64,000 nucleotides of DNA from Saccharicrinis sp965230625 (lineage in GTDB: Bacteria > Bacteroidota > Bacteroidia > Bacteroidales > Marinilabiliaceae). Shown one piece after another: positions 43,613 through 52,596 of the stretch. The stretch lies in NCBI GenBank assembly GCA_965230625.1, contig CBDDLL010000001.1:1550001-1614000 (forward strand), in the 5' to 3' direction. Below the pieces are notes generated by a model. That model was not told the DNA's origin. It was given only the letters and a program-made list of their open reading frames with translations, and searched no databases. Position 1 is the first letter of the stretch. Every line of letters starts with the position of its first letter. The position numbers and the translations under genes were made by a program.

Positions 43613-44995
43613 TTAGTTTTTTAGATAGACAAAACCTTTATAGGGCATATCTATTCCAGGGATTTTTAATACATACCAATATGTATCAGAATTTAAACTT
43701 TTATTATCAGTAGTGGTTCCATCCCAATTATTTTCATAGTTATTGGTCGAATATATCATTTTGCCAAATCTATCAAAAATCTTCAACTGGGAGTTTTCTG
43801 TTAAACCTTCGATAAAAAATAAGTCATTTATACCATCTCCATTAGGAGTAAAAGCATTGGGTACACATATATTATATTGGTTTGCTAAGCATTTTTTAAA
43901 AGAAATATCAATATTGGAAGATTCATCACCAAAACCACATTCATTTTCTCCTTTAACACTTAAAACTCCATTAGTTGAACTACTTGAATAGGTTAATATA
44001 GCTTCATTATCCTGATCGTAGAGTATTGATAAATCTCCAGAGAATGACCAACTATATGATGTTGCATTTGCTATTTCGGGTACATAATAGCTTGCACTAC
44101 TTTCATTTTTGTCAATACAAATAGCTTCATTTCCTACAATATCGCCAGGTTTATCAGGAAGATCAGTAATTTTTATTTCATAATTAGCTGACGATTCACC
44201 CAGCCCGTTTTTATTTTTTCCCCTTACTGTTAATATACCACTCGTTGCATAATGATCAAAATCAATTAAAACACTTTCGGAACTGCCTTTTATTGTAACT
44301 CCAGTTCCAGTGTAATTCCATACATAACTTGTTGCACTGGGTATTAATGGTATTTCATAGTAAATGTCAGAATCATCCGGACAAACTTTAGAAGATCCCA
44401 ATATATTTCCGGCATTTTCAGGTAAAAAGCTTTCAATATGCACGTTATCTAATAATAGATAAGAATGTTGTAAGGGGTCATGGTAGATTTCAAATTTTAA
44501 TACTTTATAATCCATAGTTGGATGTAAATCAAACTTGAAAGTCTTCCAATTGTAATTAGTTATTAAGGGTGAGGTTGCCAAAACTGTTGTTGTGCCACAT
44601 ATGCTATTGCTGCCTATTATTCTTAAATAGCATGGATTGTCATGGTCTAATCCTTGTCCATCGTCCATTTCCGAAGAAATTGCAAGATCGATATTTAGTA
44701 TATAATGTTTACCCGCAAGTAAAGGTAATAGTAATTCGGTCTGAACATCTTCATTTTTAATGGGTCCACCAAGATTATTTTTACCTCTCATTACTAGTCC
44801 AGCATAATAATTTAAATCAGATGCTGGCATAGAAACATCCCATGAACCAGGCTGTTGATCTGGAGTACCTGTAGCATTACATGAGGACCATCTATTCATA
44901 TTTTCGAACGAAGGATCTGCCAAATATCTTGTTTGAGCTGTTAAATGAAACTGTATCAACAGTTGAACAGTAATAAAAATTAATTTGTATTTCAT
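43613..44995 (-). CDS. Secreted adhesin-like protein with gliding-motility (type IX secretion) C-terminal domain
   Basis: A 460-residue secreted protein: signal peptide (IQFHLTAQ near residue 20), a carbohydrate-binding-like beta-sandwich (about 25-190), two PKD/Ig-like modules that repeat the pattern G-x-(L/S)-V-(R/K)-G-(K/E)-N (about 195-275 and 285-365), and a C-terminal CHU_C domain with CVPNAFTPNGDGINDLF, FDRFGKMIYS and NNWDGTTTD. That domain is the B-type signal that sends proteins through the type IX system. It is the last of a set with PorP/SprF (8-bp gap) and OmpA, which typically partner such adhesins. Confidence 0.9.
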   Translation of the reverse strand: MKYKLIFITVQLLIQFHLTAQTRYLADPSFENMNRWSSCNATGTPDQQPGSWDVSMPASDLNYYAGLVMRGKNNLGGPIKNEDVQTELLLPLLAGKHYILNIDLAISSEMDDGQGLDHDNPCYLRIIGSNSICGTTTVLATSPLITNYNWKTFKFDLHPTMDYKVLKFEIYHDPLQHSYLLLDNVHIESFLPENAGNILGSSKVCPDDSDIYYEIPLIPSATSYVWNYTGTGVTIKGSSESVLIDFDHYATSGILTVRGKNKNGLGESSANYEIKITDLPDKPGDIVGNEAICIDKNESSASYYVPEIANATSYSWSFSGDLSILYDQDNEAILTYSSSSTNGVLSVKGENECGFGDESSNIDISFKKCLANQYNICVPNAFTPNGDGINDLFFIEGLTENSQLKIFDRFGKMIYSTNNYENNWDGTTTDNKSLNSDTYWYVLKIPGIDMPYKGFVYLKN

Positions 44996-45002
44996 AATGT
45001 GA

Positions 45003-45971
45003 CTACTTACTTCTAATACTAGTTTTCATTCCTTCTACACCAAATAATCCAAGGTTTATACCAAGTGAAAATTCATGTATACCGTAATTATATCGCGCTA
45101 TTTTGCTTATAGTATAACCACAATTGTAACCTACATATAATTTACGGTGTACTTTTATGGCAAACTGGATGTTGAGCTGTTGGATTGTACTGTACGAAAG
45201 TGCAATCCAATTCAATCTTTTTATATATAACTTCGAATGCAAATCAACAATAAGGTCTTCATCAGCCAATTTCCTGATTGTAAAGGAAGGTTCATAACTA
45301 AGATACTTACTGTCTTTATTAAATTTATACCCACCCCTGGCGAAATAACTAGACATTTGATGTTCTTCTTCATTAGCATTCGAAATGTCTCTTAATAACT
45401 TATTCGCAGATAAACCAAAAAAATAGGTGCTATTATGATAATATAAACCAAATCCTAAATTTGTTTTAAAGCCACTATTGTTATCTGTTAGCAAATACGT
45501 ATCATTATCTTCAAGAGGATCTAACTTAGATGTTGATATTGAATGATTCATTAATGATATTGACATTCCGAACGCAAGTCTGGATTTCCTGTTTACCGGT
45601 AAATGATAAGCATATGATAAAATTCCTCCGTTATTTACTAATGGTCCGTTATTATCCTGAAAAATCGCACCGCCTAAACCTAAGCGATCTTTAAATTTAA
45701 AAGGTCCTTTATTTACCAATCCTTTGGGATTATAAAAATCATGTGTTCCAATTCTAAAATTACCCGCAAGTAAATAGGTACTTGGTGATCCTGAAAAACC
45801 TAACCATTGCTTCTTAGCAGATAAGTGTGCTACAGGATAGTATTCAGATCCAGTACATGCAGGATTGGTTATAAATGGAGTTAAATAATCGCTTTTATAT
45901 ATCGAGTTTTCTTGAGAAAATATTGAAATCGATATGATAAAAAATATTAAAAATGTAAAAATTATTTTCAT
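45003..45971 (-). CDS. PorP/SprF-family outer membrane protein
   Basis: A 322-residue outer-membrane beta-barrel protein of the PorP/SprF family, which binds or anchors type IX secreted adhesins on the cell surface. After a signal peptide (ISISIFSQ near residue 19) it shows the family start YLTPFITNPACTGSE, then AKKQWLGFSGSP and LGGAIFQDNNGPL, with YAYHLP. It ends with repeated beta strands. It lies between the OmpA-like gene and the CHU_C protein, in the usual order. A remnant of another OmpA gene lies directly upstream. Confidence 0.92.
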   Translation of the reverse strand: MKIIFTFLIFFIISISIFSQENSIYKSDYLTPFITNPACTGSEYYPVAHLSAKKQWLGFSGSPSTYLLAGNFRIGTHDFYNPKGLVNKGPFKFKDRLGLGGAIFQDNNGPLVNNGGILSYAYHLPVNRKSRLAFGMSISLMNHSISTSKLDPLEDNDTYLLTDNNSGFKTNLGFGLYYHNSTYFFGLSANKLLRDISNANEEEHQMSSYFARGGYKFNKDSKYLSYEPSFTIRKLADEDLIVDLHSKLYIKRLNWIALSYSTIQQLNIQFAIKVHRKLYVGYNCGYTISKIARYNYGIHEFSLGINLGLFGVEGMKTSIRSK

Positions 45972-45974
45972 TCT

Positions 45975-46076
45975 TTATTTTCTTAATGTTTTGAATGCCA
46001 CACAATGATTGGATTGATATACTTCTTCGGTATAATTCGAAATCTCGATATAAATACCTGTATAATTGAAATTGAT
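45975..46076 (-). pseudogene. Remnant of an OmpA-family C-terminus
   Basis: Read on the minus strand these 33 codons plus stop give YTGIYIEIS then NYTEEVYQSNHCVAFKTLRK, which aligns with the last residues of the intact OmpA protein encoded just upstream (NATEEGRQTNRRVAFKILKK). DNA identity is also visible: GCCACAC and ACTTCTTCGGTA recur. The reading frame closes at 46077-46079, so the rest is lost. The position, directly upstream of PorP/SprF, suggests that a tandem OmpA copy decayed here. Confidence 0.7.
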
Positions 46077-46520
46077 TTAATTCTTTTTGAAATAAACATA
46101 ATAAGTATGTGTATTTAGTTATTTAAAGGTTGTTTTTTCTTTACATTTTAAAACGCTGTTTAAAGTGTGAATGGCTATGTATGCCCCGTTTTAAAAGTGT
46201 TTTGCGCAAAAGTTTGATTTCCGCAAATTAATGCAGTTAAGAGTAGAGGTGTAATTGTTGTCATTTTAAGTTAGTTTTATTTTGTTGAATTAATTTAACT
46301 AGAATGTTTGACGCCACACTAAGTAAAGGGTTGCGTCTAAAAAACATGAAGTATGAAAATCATTCTTAATTTAACCTGCATGTTATTAAAATATTAAAAG
46401 AGAATTAAGATTACCTTCTATATGAGTTTTTAATACGTTGACATGTATATTGTTAGCTATATTATTTCGGATCTTTAGCTAAAATGAGAGGCATATGAAA
46501 TGATTAATAACTATTATGTT
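46077..46520. other. Intergenic region downstream of the OmpA gene
   Basis: No intact gene. GACGCCACACT at 46310-46320 resembles the GCCACAC end-motif of the OmpA gene and its remnant, and might be a trace of a third copy, but it is too short to assert. The rest is AT-rich spacer that should hold the promoter of the PorP/SprF gene. Confidence 0.35.
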
Positions 46521-47714
46521 CTATTTTTTTAATATTTTAAATGCCACACGTCGATTAGTTTGCCGTCCTTCTTCGGTAGCATTCGAAGTCAGTGGTTTTG
46601 AATAACTGTAACCGGCATATTCTATTCGGGATGGATTAATACCTTTATTTACTAAATAGGCAGTAACTGCTTCAACTCGTTTTATCGACAATTTTAAATT
46701 AAAGTCATATCCCCCAACATCATCTGTGTGCCCTTCTAGTTTAATTCTAATATCTGGATTAGCTTCCATCAATTGTTTTAATTTATTTAATTCAGTATAT
46801 GACTGAGGCAATAAATCGCTTTTGTTAAATTCAAAAACTATATTTTTAAGAATAATAGCTGAATCTGCTTCGATTTCATTGATGTTAAACAGAGAATCTA
46901 ACGCTAAAGTATGATCATCTTCTTCAATTTTTGCTGTTAGTTTTTGGGGGAGATGCACCTTCTGCACTATTACATCATCTATATAATAATATGCGGCCTT
47001 TTCATTATCTACTAAATCCCATTTGTATCTTTTCTTTTTTTCTTTTCGAAAAAAGATATCTTTCTTAAATGTTTTTCTATCTGACCTAAAATTCCCAATG
47101 ATAATATTTTTTTCGCTTCCATTGGCTTTATACAATGCTTGTAATGTTATCCAGTTACTTGTACTATCCAGTAATACTGAATTAAACTCAACTTGGGGTT
47201 TAACAAATAAAGGTTTAAATTTTCGATCCTGACTACATAGTTCATTAGAAAAATGTATTCCAATATTTTTGATGGCTAAATTCGATTCAATATCTAATCT
47301 TAACGATAACTCAATTTTATACATGCTGTCTTTCTCCATTGTATGTAGCAATGGTGATTCAATAAACTCTCTAATGTTTTTAATTCCACGAATAGAACTT
47401 ACCCGATAGCAAAAAATACCTACAAATCCATCTCCACTTTTCGGACTTACATTTCCCATATATTTTTTAAAAATACTATTGTGAGGAGCATCTTTACTGA
47501 GATTAAAATAATCAGGTGTGTCAGATTTCTGGACTTTGTGCCAATTGGAATTATTGTTGTTTGAAAAATCAATAAATTTCTCAAATGAATAATTTTCTAT
47601 TAAGTTTTGAGCTTTTACATTACTATAAACACCAATGCAAATTGAATACAAGAAAAGTATAATGAGTCTTTTAATATTGGTTTTATTTGTGTTAGGTCTT
47701 AAGTTATTATACAT
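46521..47714 (-). CDS. OmpA-family peptidoglycan-binding outer membrane protein
   Basis: A 397-residue protein. The signal peptide is preceded by a basic extension (MYNNLRPNTNKTNIKR) and ends at SNVKAQ; no other Met fits better. Residues about 35-255 are a carbohydrate-binding-like beta sandwich (FVGIFCYRVSS, YYIDDVIV). The C-terminal OmpA domain (about 285-397) shows VFEFNKSDLLPQSYTELNKL and LEGHTDDVGGYDFNLKLSIKRVEAV, the peptidoglycan-binding motif. It is upstream of PorP/SprF and the CHU_C protein, and probably anchors that surface complex to the cell wall. Confidence 0.92.
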   Translation of the reverse strand: MYNNLRPNTNKTNIKRLIILFLYSICIGVYSNVKAQNLIENYSFEKFIDFSNNNNSNWHKVQKSDTPDYFNLSKDAPHNSIFKKYMGNVSPKSGDGFVGIFCYRVSSIRGIKNIREFIESPLLHTMEKDSMYKIELSLRLDIESNLAIKNIGIHFSNELCSQDRKFKPLFVKPQVEFNSVLLDSTSNWITLQALYKANGSEKNIIIGNFRSDRKTFKKDIFFRKEKKKRYKWDLVDNEKAAYYYIDDVIVQKVHLPQKLTAKIEEDDHTLALDSLFNINEIEADSAIILKNIVFEFNKSDLLPQSYTELNKLKQLMEANPDIRIKLEGHTDDVGGYDFNLKLSIKRVEAVTAYLVNKGINPSRIEYAGYSYSKPLTSNATEEGRQTNRRVAFKILKK

Positions 47715-47841
47715 ATATAATTATAATTTAATTCTTTAAGCGTGCGAATATACAATATGTTTTAGTACAAAATGTGCTGACCAAAAATACCATCAATCCA
47801 ACTTTAACTTTGTGCATTGTAGTTCTTAAATATTTTCTTTT

Positions 47842-48267
47842 CTAATTAACGGGTTCTGTTTTTGGAAATTCAGCTTTTACAATTACTTTTTCTATATCAC
47901 TAATAGGTATTGTTCTTAATCCTCCAACTAATCTTGATCTTAGTCCAAATAATGTGTCGTTTTTAAACAACATGGTGTCAAAATAGGCTCTAACTTTTGT
48001 GCCATCAGATTTTTTCACAATATTAAATTCTGTGTTCTTGTCTGGATATAGCCAAACCTTATTTCCTCTTTTGTCAAGACACATTATTTTTTCTAAATTA
48101 TTAGAAGGATAATTTATTAAAGAGTACTGTTGAACACATGCATTTCTTTCTATTTTTTGATTTTCCTTAATTTGGGTTACTAGACTATTTGTTGGTACTG
48201 AATAATATGAGCAACCAGCAAATATGATGGTCAATGAGATTAAAATTAAAGTTTTCATTAAGTTCAT
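47842..48267 (-). CDS. Small lipoprotein of unknown function
   Basis: A 141-residue lipoprotein with lipobox IFAGC. The mature part is mostly beta and has the pattern KRGNKVWLYPDKNTEF and FKNDTLFGLRSRLVGGLRTIPISDIEKV, which resembles small Bacteroidota proteins whose strands respond to a value stored by a membrane partner, but I know no named family. The start could also be the ATG three codons in (MKTLIL), which gives a better signal peptide. Single gene. Confidence 0.7.
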   Translation of the reverse strand: MNLMKTLILISLTIIFAGCSYYSVPTNSLVTQIKENQKIERNACVQQYSLINYPSNNLEKIMCLDKRGNKVWLYPDKNTEFNIVKKSDGTKVRAYFDTMLFKNDTLFGLRSRLVGGLRTIPISDIEKVIVKAEFPKTEPVN

Positions 48268-48688
48268 TACAATTATTATGTGTTAATTCTGATTGTGGTT
48301 TTCTTTCTTAGTGTAATATAGTACAACATTAAACTTAATCAGCAAATATATTTTTACAATATTAATCATATTGTTTTCCCTAAAAGCATAACATGCGAAG
48401 CGTTCAAAATCTATGCCTCATTTGTAATTTGGATAATACAATTAAAAGTTAAATAGAGAAATTTTGAGATGTAAATTAAATCACAATATTATTAGTGCTC
48501 TCCCTACATTGCGTAAAAAGACCATCAAATCAAATATAGTTGACAACCTTGGTACTTGTCAACAGGTTCCGAAACTAATCTTTGTAAATGAAGAAATTAA
48601 AGTTTATTATTTTTTCAAAGTGCCTTTAGCTACTTTGGATAAATATACAGCTTTATCCGATGTGTTTAATTTGAAGGATTTCTTAACT
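48268..48688. other. 421-bp intergenic region with an 8-bp perfect hairpin
   Basis: No convincing gene. GTTGACAA (48539-48546) and TTGTCAAC (48556-48563) form a perfect inverted repeat around nine bases. It is not followed by a T run, so an operator is more likely than a terminator. An 86-codon plus-strand frame starting at 48464 crosses the end of the neighbouring gene and is not supported. Confidence 0.35.
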
Positions 48689-49240
48689 TCAATTTACTTC
48701 AATCAAACTTTTTACTTTCATTAGTGCTTTTTCAGGCTCAAACACTTTTATTCCAATAAAGGGAATTTTGATTCTTCTCTTTTGTAATTCATTTTGAAGT
48801 TCTTTAATAAAAACACCTTGTCCTTCAATTTCTTTATTTTCCTTAGATGTAGTATTTACACCGCAGCTAGGAGAGCGATTAATTCCAATGACTCCTTTTA
48901 TTTCAAATCCATTATTAAGGTATTCTTCAATTTGATAAACTAAAGGTTTTATCAAAATACCGATTGTCTCCATCGATTTTTCTTTAGTCATTTCTCTATG
49001 GATACGGCTATTCTCTTCAATTACAGGTCTGGTACTCCCATATATATCACCTCTATCTAATCCTAAGCAATAGATCTCAGGGCAAGGCATTTGAATAATA
49101 CCGATACTTGTTGAATTAATAAACTCCATTAGTTCAGTAATAGTACCACCATAAGAAGCAGTTCCATCTGATTTAGCATTTTGATTAATTATACAATGAG
49201 CTATTACTAAAATTGATTTACTTCTTTTATCTGCGAACAT
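48689..49240 (-). CDS. TudS-related (DUF523-like) putative desulfidase
   Basis: A 183-residue soluble protein with the cysteine pattern of the TudS/DUF523 group, which uses a [4Fe-4S] cluster to remove sulfur from thio-compounds such as thiouracil: AHCIINQNAK near residue 16, MPCPEIYCLG near 53 and SPSCGVNTT near 125. GVIGINRSPSCG is the strongest family mark. It lies alone, on the minus strand, with no sulfur-metabolism neighbour. Substrate unknown. Confidence 0.78.
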   Translation of the reverse strand: MFADKRSKSILVIAHCIINQNAKSDGTASYGGTITELMEFINSTSIGIIQMPCPEIYCLGLDRGDIYGSTRPVIEENSRIHREMTKEKSMETIGILIKPLVYQIEEYLNNGFEIKGVIGINRSPSCGVNTTSKENKEIEGQGVFIKELQNELQKRRIKIPFIGIKVFEPEKALMKVKSLIEVN

Positions 49241-49389
49241 TTTAATTTTGTAATAGAATTCTAACGAGATTTTAAATTAACATTTAATAAAATAAAGAAT
49301 CTATAGATGATAAATTATTGCGTTGTGTTGCTCTTTATAGAACAACACAATACAAAAAGACTTATGCAATGAAAGACATATTTTTGTGA

Positions 49390-50025
49390 TTATATTTCAA
49401 AGCCAATTTCTTTTACTTTTACATCATAAAAATCATCAATGTTTAATTTGATCCAACCGTATTTGTAAATATCACCTCTTTTAATCCTTATTGCTAAATA
49501 CAAGTTGTCTGATGTCCAAGTATTATTCTTAACTTCTTCTGAATTATTCCATTCTGGAGAGTACGAGCTTAAATTTGTTGACCAAACTATTAGTTCTTCA
49601 CCTTCGGAATATGGACCTAATTTACTCCATGTTAATTGGTCACTTATTTTGTCTTCTGCATTTAATGGAGTTTTGCAAATTTCAATCATATTATTATTAA
49701 GGTTCCATAGTTCACAGGCTTTAGTTATACATTCTCCAGCCATCGAACATCCATATCCATAATATGCATGAAATTTAATGTCATTTGTATTATCAGAATC
49801 AAGGTCAATTAATAAATCTCCAGAGAATACTGTTGTGGGAATATCTCCGGCAGTTTCATTCTTGAAACTTATCTTAAGCTCTGAAGAATATGATTGAATG
49901 TTAAGTTTATTTGACTCAACTCCTGCAAGGATATAGCCTGGTTGAGTATCCTCTATATCATTATTATCCTTACAGCTTATCATAGCCACATAAATTAAAA
50001 GAAATATCAGATGCAGTTTTTTCAT
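49390..50025 (-). CDS. Lipoprotein of unknown function
   Basis: A 211-residue lipoprotein with lipobox MISC. The mature chain is beta-rich; it contains LIDLDSDNTNDIKF, a calcium-loop-like acidic segment followed by a cluster GYGCSMAGECITKACELW with three Cys. Near the C-terminus NLYLAIRIKRGDIYKYGWIKLNI fits the many Bacteroidota lipoproteins that end in a WIKLN-type strand. It is the downstream member of a group of three similar-sized genes, of which the middle one is broken (50066-50275). Confidence 0.7.
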   Translation of the reverse strand: MKKLHLIFLLIYVAMISCKDNNDIEDTQPGYILAGVESNKLNIQSYSSELKISFKNETAGDIPTTVFSGDLLIDLDSDNTNDIKFHAYYGYGCSMAGECITKACELWNLNNNMIEICKTPLNAEDKISDQLTWSKLGPYSEGEELIVWSTNLSSYSPEWNNSEEVKNNTWTSDNLYLAIRIKRGDIYKYGWIKLNIDDFYDVKVKEIGFEI

Positions 50026-50065
50026 AAATATTATTATTTTATAATTGATTTAGTAATTCTATTTG

Positions 50066-50275
50066 TCAAATTCCGAATGTAAACAAAAATATAAATATAG
50101 TAACACTAAAAGTAAGATCACCAGAATCCATTGTTATAGATTCACCTGAGTTGTTAAATAACTTACAGTTTAAATTAGCTTTTATATACGTTGCGGTATC
50201 AAGTTCTAGCACTTCATATAAATCAAATTCGGAACCAATTGGTAATCTATTTCTCCAGAAAAAATAGATTACCAA
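50066..50275 (-). pseudogene. 5'-truncated gene fragment ending in a foldback
   Basis: An open frame gives RLPIGSEFDLYEVLELDTAT and continues to a proper stop at 50066, but the sequence before RLPIGSEF is the inverted copy of that same stretch (palindrome 50229-50287), so no true start is present. The nominal ATG at 50275 lies inside the palindrome. The fragment lacks a signal peptide, unlike the lipoproteins on both sides. I read it as the 3' part of a gene cut by an inverted duplication. The family is not recognised. Confidence 0.55.
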
Positions 50276-50287
50276 TTGGTTCCGAAA
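50229..50287. repeat. Perfect 25-bp inverted repeat (foldback) with 9-nt loop
   Basis: The arm at 50229-50253 (starting TTCGGAACCAATTGG) is exactly repeated in reverse complement at 50263-50287. The AT-balanced 25-bp stem is the longest perfect palindrome seen here. It has no T run on either side and lies at the broken end of a gene, so it looks like a product of template switching or inverted duplication more than a terminator. Confidence 0.9.
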
Positions 50288-50368
50288 AAAGTTGAAAATT
50301 CTATTTTAGCATTGTCCAAAAAGGGAAAGCTTACACTATAGATAACAAAAAAAAGTATATTTGTTTAG

Positions 50369-51010
50369 TTATTTAAACTCAATAACTTTATTTATAATAG
50401 CAATTGTGTCATTATCATCAAGGAACTTTAAGTAATCTTCATCAAAAGTTTTGTACTTGTCTCCAATTAATAAAATGTCTTTTGTCTCCAATTCACCATT
50501 TTCATTTAGAGTAGACGCTTGTTCGTCGTTATATTTAAGTTCGTATGTAAAATATTCAATATGAAAATTAGTTAATGATCCAACCAAAACAATGCTATCA
50601 ATTAAGCAATCGTTTTGAATAAAGAATAAATTTGGATTACCTGTTTCTTCATTAGATAATAAAGCCTGATGTTGCTGTACGCTTTGCATCCTTATAAGAG
50701 ATTCTCTAATTAATACAACATTATTCTCTTGTTGCTTAATGTTGTAACGCTCAGTGCCATTAATATATGCGACTGATTCTGATTCTATTTCGATATTTTT
50801 TATTCCTAAATTAATATCACTTAAAAAACTTAAATGCTCTCTTCCTTCCTCCCAGGGCTTGGTATTTAATAAGCCTTCGTTGTTATAGAATAATGTTTCT
50901 TCCTCTTCGATACCAGAAACTTCAAATTTTAAATTTAGTTTGTCATCATCATTTTTACAACTACACAGAATAGTAATTAGGAGTAAAAGGTAAGTGCTTT
51001 TAATGTTCAT
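50369..51010 (-). CDS. Lipoprotein of unknown function
   Basis: A 213-residue lipoprotein with lipobox ILCSC followed by an acidic start KNDDDK, typical of Bacteroidota surface-exposed lipoproteins. The mature part is beta-rich and acidic with no motif I recognise (LVGSLTNFHIEYFTYEL is its most regular strand pair). It is followed by the broken gene at 50066-50275. A separate promoter probably lies in 51011-51060. Confidence 0.7.
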   Translation of the reverse strand: MNIKSTYLLLLITILCSCKNDDDKLNLKFEVSGIEEEETLFYNNEGLLNTKPWEEGREHLSFLSDINLGIKNIEIESESVAYINGTERYNIKQQENNVVLIRESLIRMQSVQQHQALLSNEETGNPNLFFIQNDCLIDSIVLVGSLTNFHIEYFTYELKYNDEQASTLNENGELETKDILLIGDKYKTFDEDYLKFLDDNDTIAIINKVIEFK

Positions 51011-51375
51011 TTAATTTAAATTTAGTTAATAAGTTAAAAGTTCTACTATTATAATATAATTTTAAAATTTGCTCTATCTCTTTTTACTACAATAAGTTGT
51101 ATTCAAAGTATAAATTGTATGTTAAACATATTTGAGTGTTTTTCATGCAAATTACATACCGTTCACCAAAAAAAAATAGAAATATTTAAATGAGAATTTT
51201 GGACTTCCAATAAAAGATAGCTTGCAAAGCTAATCAAATCCAACCTGCTTATACAGTAGTTTACACACTGGTAATATTATCAGTTGTACATCAGTTTTTT
51301 TTCTTGATGTCTGTTTGTTAGTATTTTACGGACTAAAATATCAATATAAAAATTGGGATAACAATTTTCTCGTTA
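51011..51375. other. 365-bp intergenic stretch with small hairpins
   Basis: No gene. TAGCTT GCA AAGCTA forms a short hairpin at about 51220-51234, similar in shape to GGCTT GCG AAGCC at 62451-62463. ACATCA and TGATGT flank a T-rich loop near 51290-51310. Promoter of the lipoprotein gene expected near 51011-51070. Confidence 0.35.
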
Positions 51376-51723
51376 TTAATCCTTGTAACTTTTATAAAGT
51401 TCCTTAAGTTTATCAGCTTTCCTGTATTTTACATTAATGCTCTGATAATAATGTTCTTGTGGATAGCCGCAATTGTATTTTACGTCGTATATTTCGTAAA
51501 TACTTTTTGAGTCAATATATATTAAGTAAATAAAATTGTCGTAATAGGCAGGTGTAAATCGGTCTAAATCGTTTATTTAGCATAAGGTTCTTGTTATAAA
51601 GCGATTTCTAGCAATTAATGTATTTCTATGGTCAACTATATCAAAGTAAATGGCTGCTGTATAATTTTCATCATATTTATAATTCAACTTATTGTCTGCT
51701 ATAATTCCTATCAAAATAGATGG
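51376..51723 (-). pseudogene. Gene remnant with one in-frame stop and no start
   Basis: The minus strand reads as protein from codon 51723 (PSILIGIIADNK, then YTAAIYFDIVDHRN) to a stop TAA at 51577-51579, then on in the same frame for 66 codons (INDLDRFTPAYYDNF, then VKYNCGYPQEHYYQS) to a stop at 51376-51378. Amino-acid use (many Tyr, Asp, Asn, Lys) is like the neighbouring real genes. A stop also precedes the first codon, and no ATG is in frame. A related stretch, VAIYFDRNYSRQ, is found in another frame just upstream. Family not recognised. Confidence 0.5.
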
Positions 51724-51736
51724 CTACAATTAGCAT

Positions 51737-52098
51737 TTACTTTCTTAGAATCTTCTCCATTTTGCGACCTTTTGCTAACTCATCTACCAATTTGTCCAGA
51801 TACCTTACCTGGCGAGTCAAAGAATTATCAATTTCCTCAATCCGATAACCACATATTACTCCTTTAATCATTTGAGCATTTGTATTCAAATCTGCTTGTT
51901 CAAAAAATCTTTAAAGGTTGTCTTTTGACTTATAAAATCTTGTAATCTATCCGCATTAAATCCCGTTAGCCATTCTATCACGTGATGAAGTTCATCTTTT
52001 GATCTTCCTTTTTTCTCCACCTTATTCACATAATGAGGATACACCTCGCTAAATGTCATTTTTGCAATCCGTTCATTGTGTTCTGGTGTAACTTTCAT
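51737..52098 (-). pseudogene. DUF2200 protein interrupted by a one-base frameshift
   Basis: From ATG 52098 the frame gives VTPEHNERIAKMTFSEVYPH and runs 70 residues to a TGA at 51886. The family's expected second half follows one frame over: FFEQADLNTNAQMIKGVICG, then RQVRYLDKLVDELAKG to a stop at 51737. The shift is at a run of six A (T on the coding strand) at 51902-51907. One more base would restore a normal protein of 120 residues. DUF2200 function is unknown. It is the last of a three-gene set with YcaQ-like and SRPBCC genes (17-bp gap). Confidence 0.85.
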
Positions 52099-52115
52099 TA
52101 TTAAATATTATCAGG

Positions 52116-52592
52116 TTAATTTTTTTCTGCATTTCTCATAAAGTCAAATGCACCTTTTCTAAGTTGTATTCCATATTCTAAATATGCTTTCATACAAGCA
52201 AGAAAATTTGCCCAACCACCCGAATTTTCTATAACCCATTTCAGGTTTTCTTCACTAAAGTCTTTTCCATTTTCGTTTACTCGCACTAAAGTGCTATTGT
52301 CAGGTAGTTCTTCTAATGTAATGTTCACAACAGTTTCTGGATCCCAAACGAATGAAATGGAACGATTGTTTTCAATTTTAACTTCTTTAACTGGGAACTG
52401 ATCAGGAAACTCAGGAAATTTCCATATTACTTCTTTACCTGATTCCAATCTTCCATTACTTTCCGAAATAAAATACTTGGTCATTATCTCTGGATATACA
52501 ATCCCTTCAAAAACGTCAGATATCGGTTTTTGAATTTGAATAGCTGCATTAGATTCTAGTTTCATATCAAAGTTCTTTATCGTATTATTCAT
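52116..52592 (-). CDS. SRPBCC / AHSA1-like domain protein
   Basis: A 158-residue soluble protein with the START/AHSA1 pattern: AIQIQKPISDVFEGIVYPE near the start, ISFVWDPETVVNITLEEL in the centre, and the long C-terminal helix with NSGGWANFLACMKAYLEYG. This fold binds hydrophobic ligands or partner proteins, and members are often stress- or toxin-related accessories. The start lies 4 bp after the stop of the YcaQ-like gene. An internal Met (MKLESN, nine codons later) is closer to the usual family start. Confidence 0.88.
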   Translation of the reverse strand: MNNTIKNFDMKLESNAAIQIQKPISDVFEGIVYPEIMTKYFISESNGRLESGKEVIWKFPEFPDQFPVKEVKIENNRSISFVWDPETVVNITLEELPDNSTLVRVNENGKDFSEENLKWVIENSGGWANFLACMKAYLEYGIQLRKGAFDFMRNAEKN

Positions 52593-52596
52593 GGAT

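Noticed and set aside
48464..48724. 86-codon plus-strand frame
   Set aside because: It overlaps the 3' end of the TudS-related gene, contains the perfect hairpin at 48539-48563, and has no family resemblance.
51628..51867. 79-codon plus-strand frame
   Set aside because: It is antisense to the second half of the frameshifted DUF2200 gene and to the adjacent gene remnant, which explain the sequence better.
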